Notes under the pieces: generated by a model
Database searches by the model: none
Seen by the model: only the letters and a program-made list of their open reading frames with translations
Told to the model about the DNA's origin: nothing
Position numbers and translations under genes: made by a program
Source: Deltaproteobacteria bacterium
Lineage (GTDB): Bacteria > Desulfobacterota > Desulfobacteria > Desulfobacterales > SpSt-501
NCBI GenBank assembly: GCA_016219005.1
Contig: JACRCN010000021.1
Span: forward strand, 1-34,716
Length of the DNA stretch: 34,716 nt
Reading direction: 5' to 3'
Shown here: positions 1 to 5,204 of the stretch, in pieces
Layout of the letters: every line of letters starts with the position of its first letter
How positions within the stretch are numbered: position 1 is the first letter of the stretch

Positions 1-4
1 GGGA

Positions 5-26
5 CATCCTATATTCCTCCTGTCAA
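5..26 (-). promoter_or_regulatory. Ribosome binding site and ATG of a gene cut by the left edge
   Basis: On the minus strand an AGGAGG (positions 21-16) stands 8 nt before an ATG at 7-5 that reads off the left end of the window. Only two complete codons remain, so the product cannot be named. A TTGACA overlaps the Shine-Dalgarno sequence at 26-21. The site may mark the next gene downstream of the IS110 element, but it could be chance. Confidence 0.35.
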
Positions 27-120
27 GCCAATTTTATTAATGTATGATTACGAAGGGTTGAGGATATCCCGGATTTTTGGCAACACTCCACCTGCATGGT
101 TTCAGATCTTTTCTTCGGCA

Positions 121-300
121 GATTCTCTTGCCTGAGAATGAGCCCTCGCTTGATCGTTACGATTATGCGGCATCTCCATGCGGTTGCCGCCAGGATTGCC
201 GATCATCCCTTATCCAAGCTTTGAGCTCGGCAAGAGGCCCGGGATATTGTCCCTCCAGAGGTCAAATGCCTCTACGCTGTTGCTCGGGCTCTCTCGCCGA
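121..300 (-). ncRNA. Candidate structured RNA 3' of the IS110 transposase (possible bridge RNA)
   Basis: Between the transposase stop and the left flank I see a run of hairpins. They are 122-127 with 134-139 (ATTCTC/GAGAAT, perfect), 167-172 with 185-190 (GCGGCA/TGCCGC), 196-202 with 227-233 (TTGCCGA/TCGGCAA), 257-261 with 269-273 (AGAGG/CCTCT), and an enclosing stem 233-241 with 285-294 (AGAG-GCCCG against CGGGC-CTCT with one bulged base). IS110-family transposases are guided by element-encoded bridge RNAs, which in the IS1111 subgroup lie downstream of the transposase, as here. That this is such an RNA is inference. The exact ends are not known and no promoter was identified. Confidence 0.4.
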
Positions 301-316
301 AGATGGTAGCAACGCT

Positions 317-1600
317 TTAAGCTTGAATGTGGGCTGGGTTAAAGGACTCCTTTCGCTTCATCAACGTCCAGGCAATCACCAACATCTTGGCAGCGATCTT
401 CACCAGCATCTTGGTTCGGATGCCTTTTTCCCGCTGTCGACCGTCCAACAGCCGACTATAGTAAGCCCGGAAGTGGCTGGTTAAACTGGAGGCGACCAAC
501 GCCGCCTGGTACAACGCGTAACGCAAGTCCGCCTTGCCTTTCTTGGAGATCACCGGCACCGCCGCTTTGCTTTTCTCACCGCTGCGGTTGGCGCTCAGAT
601 CAAAACCGGCCAAACGGATCAGTTGCGCCCGGTTCTCAAAACGATGCGGATTGCCGATCGCCGCCAATGCCATGGCGGAAACGTACGGCCCGAAGCCGGG
701 GATGCTCTTTAGATAATCGTATTCCTCGAAGCCTTCGGCTATCTTCTGGATGGCGCGTTCAACACGGCTCAGTTGAGCTTGAACCGACTGAAGCATTTCA
801 ACCACCAACTCAGCCTCCAGTGCCATCGCCGGCCCCGGCCGGCAACCGATGGACTGTCCGGCCGCTTCCCAGATATGACGCAGACGCCGTTGTTGCCGGA
901 GCCCTCCGTTATGCGTCGTCACCTTGACGATGAACTGCTCACAGCTCAGCTGCCGGATGCTTCCCGGGTCGAGAAACCAACGCACGATGGCCAGGTTCTC
1001 CGCCGCGGCGTTATTCCAGAACCGGTCCAGTTCCGGGAAGTACCGGGCCACCAGGTTGTTTCGGATGCGCACGCGACAGCTGTGCAACTGCTTCTTCAAA
1101 CGTTTCCGGAACAACAGCAGGCTTCGCAGCTCCCGCAGCCGGAGCTCCGGCCGATCGTAATAGTGACATTTGCCCTGCGCCACCAGGTCCGCCACATTGG
1201 CCGAGTCCTTGGTGTCGTTTTTATCCCAGCGACCATCGATCAGGCTGCGGTTCTTCTTGATCGCCTCGTTGGTCGCATAGACCACCAGATGGCCCTGTTC
1301 GATGAGATGCTCTGCCAGCGGTTTGTGGTAGACGCTGGTGGGCTCCAGCCCGAATACGAACTGCTTGAGACCCTCCCGGTCCATGTAAAACCGAACCTGA
1401 GTCAGAAGGTGCCGGAAGCCTTCCGCGCTGTTCTCAACGATCAGCCCCTTGAGCAGCGTGCGGCCGTTGGCATCTCCGAAAAATCCGTGGTGCTTGCGCT
1501 TGGCGATATCCAGCCCTACGATGAGGTGGTCCTTCGAGCCACGGATCTCTTTCTTGAATTGACGAAAACGATCGATGCTGTTAAACTCAATCCCGTTCAT
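317..1600 (-). CDS. IS110-family transposase (RuvC-like DEDD recombinase)
   Basis: This 427-residue protein moves the insertion sequence. The N-terminal RuvC-like domain opens with the first acidic motif in LIVGLDIAKRKHHG (about residues 27-40). The C-terminal Transposase_20 domain carries IPGFGPYVSAMALAAIG and the serine-containing stretch FDLSANRSGEKSKA, with KKGKADLRYALYQAA after it. The length is at the upper end of normal for the family and no frame is broken, so it may be active. The ATG at 1600 follows AGGAGGTTACC, an excellent ribosome binding site, but that site lies in one arm of a strong stem-loop (1604-1663), so translation may be restrained. A long open frame on the opposite strand is a shadow. 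The family call is secure; the IS1111-type subgroup is only suggested by the structured 3' flank. Confidence 0.93.
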   Translation of the reverse strand: MNGIEFNSIDRFRQFKKEIRGSKDHLIVGLDIAKRKHHGFFGDANGRTLLKGLIVENSAEGFRHLLTQVRFYMDREGLKQFVFGLEPTSVYHKPLAEHLIEQGHLVVYATNEAIKKNRSLIDGRWDKNDTKDSANVADLVAQGKCHYYDRPELRLRELRSLLLFRKRLKKQLHSCRVRIRNNLVARYFPELDRFWNNAAAENLAIVRWFLDPGSIRQLSCEQFIVKVTTHNGGLRQQRRLRHIWEAAGQSIGCRPGPAMALEAELVVEMLQSVQAQLSRVERAIQKIAEGFEEYDYLKSIPGFGPYVSAMALAAIGNPHRFENRAQLIRLAGFDLSANRSGEKSKAAVPVISKKGKADLRYALYQAALVASSLTSHFRAYYSRLLDGRQREKGIRTKMLVKIAAKMLVIAWTLMKRKESFNPAHIQA

Positions 1601-1603
1601 GGT

Positions 1604-1663
1604 AACCTCCTCTTAGCCGTTAAAAGGTTATGGGTAATGGCAACCTTAGGCTATCAGGAGGTT
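1604..1663 (-). promoter_or_regulatory. Stem-loop sequestering the transposase ribosome binding site
   Basis: Three nested pairings line up in one hairpin: 1604-1611 with 1656-1663 (AACCTCCT/AGGAGGTT, perfect), 1615-1618 with 1649-1652 (AGCC/GGCT), and 1624-1629 with 1642-1647 (AAGGTT/AACCTT). The outer arm next to the gene is exactly the transposase Shine-Dalgarno sequence, so in the mRNA it would be paired. Many insertion sequences limit translation of read-through transcripts this way. It may also be part of the element end or its guide RNA. The pairing is visible; its function is inferred. Confidence 0.6.
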
Positions 1664-1916
1664 ATTATTTTATCTACACGATAATATTTTTTATCTCTGC
1701 TATACTTCCAAAAATTTACTTCTCTTCTTCTAATATATAACGCTGGTAAGAAAATAAAACACTTATTGAATCAACTCATAATGTGTTTGCCACAGCAGAT
1801 CTTATCTGTCAATTTATCTTTTTAACCAGAAGAAAAAAGTGGCTATGGTCATGGTAGAGGTTCTCACCGGCAACCAGCGCAGACGCCACTGTTGAACGGT
1901 CGAGTTCGTCGCGGGG
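1664..1916. other. AT-rich spacer, no gene seen
   Basis: About 250 bp, mostly AT-rich, separate the IS110 element from the 3' end of the next minus-strand gene. I see no credible open frame, no terminator with a clear U-tract and no repeat shared with the rest of the window. The promoter of the transposase could lie in its left part. Confidence 0.5.
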
Positions 1917-2309
1917 TTAGGGCTCTGGGTCGACGGAGACTCCCTTGAAGGTTGCCTCGCCCTCCAGGAGCCGCTGAAAGTACTTGGCACAGTCATCATC
2001 CTTGCTCATCTTCGCCCGGCCTAAAAGCTTTTCAGTCACGGAGCGGTGCTTTTCTATTTGTAGTATCCACTCTCGATCTCCACTGTCGTCCTCGGACGCA
2101 CTTGAGCCCAGCAGATAGCTGCGCCCCTTCCACTCCACCGAGGAATACCAGCCCCAGTCTTCTGCCTCCGGTTCGGACACCGCCACGTCGGGGCGTGCCT
2201 GCTCCCGGAGCCACAGAAGAAGCGATTCACCGGGAATCGGATTGATGGGGTTTGGACGTTCCTTCGAGACATCGAACTTGGTGGTCGTGAAGCGAATTAC
2301 GTGCGCCAT
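1917..2309 (-). CDS. Conserved hypothetical protein, 130 residues
   Basis: A small soluble acidic protein with no signal peptide or membrane segment. I prefer the ATG at 2309, giving MAHVIRFTTTKFDVSKE, over an upstream TTG that adds 23 hydrophobic residues without a ribosome binding site. Visible features are a PNPINPIPGESLLLWL segment, a tryptophan-rich stretch (EDWGWYSSVEWKGRSYLLG) and a C-terminus ending GVSVDPEP. Composition and codon use look like a real gene and the overall pattern seems familiar as a conserved uncharacterised family, but I cannot assign a function. It lies 124 bp downstream of the ddl stop on the same strand, so it may be read from the ddl transcript. Confidence 0.7.
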   Translation of the reverse strand: MAHVIRFTTTKFDVSKERPNPINPIPGESLLLWLREQARPDVAVSEPEAEDWGWYSSVEWKGRSYLLGSSASEDDSGDREWILQIEKHRSVTEKLLGRAKMSKDDDCAKYFQRLLEGEATFKGVSVDPEP

Positions 2310-2433
2310 GTGCTTGATAGCCTCAACGAAAATTAGAAAAACGATTGTCTGCAATATGTTCGGATTCGATTTGACCAACTGAGAATATCACGATGCCCAC
2401 TTGCATTATATCCGAGATGTCGATCGTGTCTTC

Positions 2434-3525
2434 TCACAAGTAACTCGTCCTCAATTTCTTCTCTTTTGCGAATCTTTCAATAGCCAATTGAATCAACTTG
2501 TCGATTAGTTCGGTGTATGTAATTCCGGAGGCTTCCCAAAGCTTAGGATACATGCTGATCTTTGTGAATCCGGGAATGGTATTGATTTCGTTTACAAGAA
2601 CCTCGCCGTTCTGTTTCAGGAACATGTCGACCCTTCCAAGTCCTTCACACGAGAGCGCCTTGAAAGTCTTGATGGCCAAGTTCCTTGCGCGTTCCGCCAC
2701 TTCGACCGGAAGAACCGCCGGTATTTCAAGCACCGCCCCCTTCTCATCGATGTACTTCGCTTCGTACGAGTAGAAGTCATGGCTGGATCTGATTTCTCCA
2801 ATAACCGATGCAATTGGCTTGCTATTCCCAAGAACCGAGCATTCAATCTCTCTATCTGAAATGAACTCTTCGATGAGTATTTTCATGTCAAAGGCGAAGG
2901 CGTGTTCCAAGGCCATTCCATACCCGGCTTCATCATTTACTTTCGAAACGCCAATCGAGGATCCCATGTTTGCCGGCTTCACAAAAAACGGCCGCCCCAG
3001 TCGGCTGACGACTTCAGAATAGCTCGGCCGGGGCTCCTCATCGCTGAGAGAAATGAACCGTCCAATTGGAACTCCGGAGTCCCGGAGCAGTCGTTTCATG
3101 ACGTCTTTATCCATCCCGACAGCAGATCCCAACACACTCGAGCCGACAAACGGGATGTTCGCGAGTTTCAGGAACCCCTGCACGGTACCGTCTTCTCCCA
3201 TTGGACCATGAAGGATCGGGAATGCAACATCTATCGCGCCGCTGGTCTGAGGGCTGTTAACACGCGAGATTTGGCCGCTGCTCTCAGGGGCGAATGTGAT
3301 CTTTTCCAATGAAGCGTTAAGACTGATTTGCCTTGGATCATCGGAATTCAGAAGGTACTCCTTGCTCGAAGAAAGAAGCCATTTGCCCTGCTTGTCGATT
3401 CCAATTAAAACCGGATCATATTTTTCCCTGTCGATAGCGTCGTAGATATTCTTCGCAGACTGGAGCGACACTTCATGTTCAGCTGACTTTCCGCCAAAAA
3501 TTATTCCAACCCGTGTCTTTTTCAC
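2434..3525 (-). CDS. ddl: D-alanine--D-alanine ligase
   Basis: This enzyme makes the D-Ala-D-Ala dipeptide for peptidoglycan in the cytoplasm, using ATP. The 363-residue length is normal for the family. The N-terminal signature GIIFGGKSAEHEVS (residues 8-21) and HGPMGEDGTVQG define the substrate-binding part. The ATP-grasp part shows FFVKPANMGSSIGV, ILIEEFI, the omega-loop tyrosine in FYSYEAKY (typical of dipeptide ligases rather than VanA-type depsipeptide ligases), and the metal-binding RVDMF and LVNEINTIPGFT near the C-terminus. The start is GTG at 3525, with GGAG four bases upstream. The gene stands outside any mur/fts cluster. A miniature inverted-repeat element ends about 20 bp before the start codon, so the promoter must lie in or beyond that insert. 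Confidence 0.95.
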   Translation of the reverse strand: MKKTRVGIIFGGKSAEHEVSLQSAKNIYDAIDREKYDPVLIGIDKQGKWLLSSSKEYLLNSDDPRQISLNASLEKITFAPESSGQISRVNSPQTSGAIDVAFPILHGPMGEDGTVQGFLKLANIPFVGSSVLGSAVGMDKDVMKRLLRDSGVPIGRFISLSDEEPRPSYSEVVSRLGRPFFVKPANMGSSIGVSKVNDEAGYGMALEHAFAFDMKILIEEFISDREIECSVLGNSKPIASVIGEIRSSHDFYSYEAKYIDEKGAVLEIPAVLPVEVAERARNLAIKTFKALSCEGLGRVDMFLKQNGEVLVNEINTIPGFTKISMYPKLWEASGITYTELIDKLIQLAIERFAKEKKLRTSYL

Positions 3526-3544
3526 GCGACTCCGATCCCCTTTT

Positions 3545-3692
3545 TAGAAGCTATCTCAAAAATGCATCTGACAGTCGATGGCGGCGTTGCACGCCTCTGA
3601 AAAATGCTCACAACCTGACAAGGTTGCTGCGCTTTTTCATCCGCGTGCGCCTTGCCCTCGGCTGTGATCTGCTATTTTTGAGATGGCTTCTA
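3545..3692. mobile_element. MITE-like element 1, one long imperfect hairpin
   Basis: Terminal inverted repeats 3545-3563 and 3674-3692 match at 18 of 19 bases (TAGAAGCyATCTCAAAAAT), and imperfect pairing continues inward for about 30 more bases on each side. The centre holds a perfect hairpin, CAACCT-gaca-AGGTTG (near 3611-3626), with flanking TGAAAAATGC/GCGCTTTTTCA arms. The whole 148 bp can therefore fold as one long stem. Both tips are TA, as expected for a TA target duplication of Tc1/mariner/IS630 type. No protein is encoded. It lies in the ddl leader region. Confidence 0.75.
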
Positions 3693-3724
3693 GTCAACTT
3701 TTTTTGTTGTCATTTACTCTCTCC
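3690..3724 (-). promoter_or_regulatory. Orphan translation start beyond the ddl-side MITE
   Basis: On the minus strand AAAGGAGAGAG is followed by ATG at 3713 and an open frame MTTKKVD that ends at a TAG formed by the tip of MITE 1 (3690). The spacing is ideal for translation. It could be the remains of an original start for ddl or for a leader peptide that the insertion cut off from its gene. If one TA of the supposed target duplication is removed, the frame still meets a stop, so an earlier N-terminal extension of Ddl is not proven. Confidence 0.4.
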
Positions 3725-3842
3725 TTTCGAAATGATTTGATAGTTTGGGTATATTGCTGTTAAGCCGATCGCGTACAGAGACGGAGATCAGCTTATCGAG
3801 ATAGAGGTGCTGTAAAAGCTAAATTGGTGGATATGAGAAATG

Positions 3843-3875
3843 AAACCCCCGGCTGTGAGCAGCTCGGGGGTTTTT
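3843..3875. terminator. Rho-independent terminator, both strands
   Basis: AAACCCCCG-GCTG, a TGAG loop and CAGC-(T)-CGGGGGTTTTT form a GC-rich stem with one bulge and a T-run on the plus side; the minus side has a shorter TTT. It lies 22 bp past the stop of the small minus-strand frame at 3898-4050 and probably ends that transcript. No plus-strand gene ends just before it. Confidence 0.7.
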
Positions 3876-3897
3876 AGTCTGGTGTGGTCGGGGAGTG

Positions 3898-4050
3898 TCA
3901 CCGGTTGCTGTTTCCGGCCCCCTTCATTATGGCTGTTATCACTCGCCTTTTTACGAGTTCAGCCTTTTTGGCCGGCGGGTCTCCGACCCTGATCCTTTCC
4001 ACGGTGGTCGCGCGGATGGCTTTTTCCAGGGCTTCGAGCCGCTTTTCCAT
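3898..4050 (-). CDS. Small basic protein of unknown function, 50 residues
   Basis: Reading the minus strand from an ATG at 4050 gives a 50-residue frame starting MEKRLEALEKAIRATTVERI and ending in a TGA at 3898. It is lysine/arginine-rich, starts with a helix-forming stretch, and has no membrane segment. A GGGGAAGG sequence stands 6 nt before the ATG, and a strong terminator follows the stop. These three signs make it a credible gene although no family is recognised. Short proteins of this kind occur in Mu-like prophages, and the divergent neighbour at 4159 is also phage-like, so both may be prophage remnants. A short hydrophobic frame just upstream (ending within this gene in another frame) lacks a start and is not listed. 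Confidence 0.45.
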   Translation of the reverse strand: MEKRLEALEKAIRATTVERIRVGDPPAKKAELVKRRVITAIMKGAGNSNR

Positions 4051-4158
4051 AAAAAGCCTTCCCCGAATACTTCCGCCGCCGCGAGCGCAAGCCCCGCCAG
4101 CAAAAGGCGGTTTAGGGCCAGATACCGTAACTTTAGACGCTATTTAACAAAAAAGTCA

Positions 4159-4416
4159 ATGTCTAAAAAGCGGCAAAAAATAGACGAGCGGCAGATGATG
4201 CTGGGCTTAAGCATTGAGGAGCGGGTGGAGGCGCACCTGACGGAAAAGGCCGAACTCCTCGCCCGGCTGACAGCCGTTCCCGCAAAGCCGGCGCCTGCGG
4301 TCGAAAGCTACTCCGAGGCCTGCATCGAGATCGCGGCGGCCATCAAGCACGCCATCCGCGACTGCGGAAAATCCCGCGAGCAGATGGTCGATGCGATCAA
4401 CGCCTACTTCGGATGA
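4159..4416 (+). CDS. Phage-type helix-turn-helix-like protein, probably truncated
   Basis: The ATG at 4159 starts an 85-residue protein, MSKKRQKIDERQMMLGLSIE. It has a charged N-terminus (about residues 1-40), a proline/alanine linker (45-52), and a helical end containing AIKHAIRDCGKSREQMVDAI. That last segment resembles the beginning of small DNA-binding proteins found in Mu-like prophages, where more than 50 further residues normally follow INAYFG. Here a TGA ends the frame at that point. I read it as a broken prophage gene, though a short complete protein is possible. The upstream extension of the frame to 3895 overlaps the minus-strand gene and is not used. No strong ribosome binding site is visible. 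Confidence 0.5.
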   Translation: MSKKRQKIDERQMMLGLSIEERVEAHLTEKAELLARLTAVPAKPAPAVESYSEACIEIAAAIKHAIRDCGKSREQMVDAINAYFG

Positions 4417-4480
4417 TGCCACTAACTGCTTTTCCAAATGAGCCTTTGCATAATAACCGATAATGTTTCACAACATGCCG

Positions 4481-4705
4481 CTATCTATTATAATTTTTGT
4501 CATAGTAAGGGCTTTTATAGAAACTGCATTCCTCGCAGGATTCAATTTTCATGGCAAGAGTTCCTTGCACCTTTCCTCCGCACAGCGTGCCAACTATTTT
4601 GGCGCAATGTCGCCCATGAAGAGGATATGCTGGACACTCGCCCAAATCCGCCGTGTTGAATCCACCGCGTTCTCGACCACAATTATTAAATTCCCAGCAA
4701 TCCAT
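4481..4705 (-). CDS. Two-CW-domain cysteine-rich protein
   Basis: A 74-residue cytoplasmic protein beginning MDCWEFNNCGRE and carrying eight cysteines: CWEFxxC at the start, single cysteines in GECPAY and GRHCAK, the strongly conserved GTLCGGKVQGT, and CEECSFY near the end. This layout is that of the two-CW family, small probable metal-binding proteins common in sulfate-reducing and other Desulfobacterota. The biochemical role is not known. GGAG lies 7 nt before the ATG at 4705. It stands alone, with no same-strand neighbour within 480 bp. Longer frames on the plus strand here are shadows. Confidence 0.85.
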   Translation of the reverse strand: MDCWEFNNCGRERGGFNTADLGECPAYPLHGRHCAKIVGTLCGGKVQGTLAMKIESCEECSFYKSPYYDKNYNR

Positions 4706-5204
4706 AACGGAACTCCTTATTCAATCAAATTTCATTCAAAATACTGTATCGGCATATTCGGAAAAATATTTAGTCAGATAATGAGGAGTGCGCATAAGAG
4801 ATGGTGCTGATCAGGATGGAAGGAGAACTATGCAAAAAAGCTAAAATCGAAGATTAAATTTACCTGCCGATAGCCGCTGCTTGCCCGAATTCAACACCCA
4901 ATTTCGGACAGGCTTTGTGTTGCCAAACGGCTGGCTAAAAAAATTTTTAAAATAGTGTGTCAATTTCTCTAGAATAGTGTGTCACCTTACACTACCAAAA
5001 GGCGATTACCAAGGTGATGGAGCGCCATGCACTCTAAAAAAGACTTGACAAAGAAGAAAAAGTGGAAGAGGTAAAAACAAGATAACTTATTAATATAAAT
5101 AGAAGAAACAGGAATTATTACGTACAGGTCGGGTGATATCACCAGCAGGATGCTATGAGCTGAGACATGCCCCTGGAAGCTGAGTGGCCTACATCCGCAA
5201 AGCG
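4706..5204. other. AT-rich spacer with tandem repeat and a palindrome
   Basis: No gene is visible in this 500-bp stretch. It holds the tandem 22-bp units at 4951-4994 (listed separately) and a perfect 12-bp palindrome GGTGATATCACC at 5132-5143, shortly past the 3' end of the trehalose gene. The sharp change from AT-rich spacer to GC-rich coding sequence near 5205 suggests a recombination border. Confidence 0.5.
4951..4994 (+). repeat. Two tandem 22-bp units sharing AATAGTGTGTCA
   Basis: Units 4951-4972 and 4973-4994 both start with AATAGTGTGTCA and share further bases. Multiple short direct repeats of this style are found at the ends of IS21-type elements, so this may be an IS end left behind. 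A 22-bp stretch here (4969-4990) recurs exactly at 32237-32258. Confidence 0.6.

Larger units (their letters stand above)
80..1665 (-). mobile_element. IS110-family insertion sequence, approximate limits
   Basis: The element is defined by its DEDD transposase (317-1600) plus structured non-coding DNA on both sides. IS110-family elements usually lack clear terminal inverted repeats and target duplications, so the ends cannot be fixed by eye. I set the left limit where the hairpin-rich 3' flank fades (about 80-120) and the right limit at the end of the stem-loop upstream of the transposase (1663). Past that point the sequence turns AT-rich and featureless. Comparison with an empty site or a second copy would fix the borders. 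Confidence 0.5.

Noticed and set aside
773-1684. A long plus-strand open frame opposite the IS110 transposase
   Set aside because: It is the mirror of a GC-rich coding gene, has no ribosome binding site and no family resemblance.
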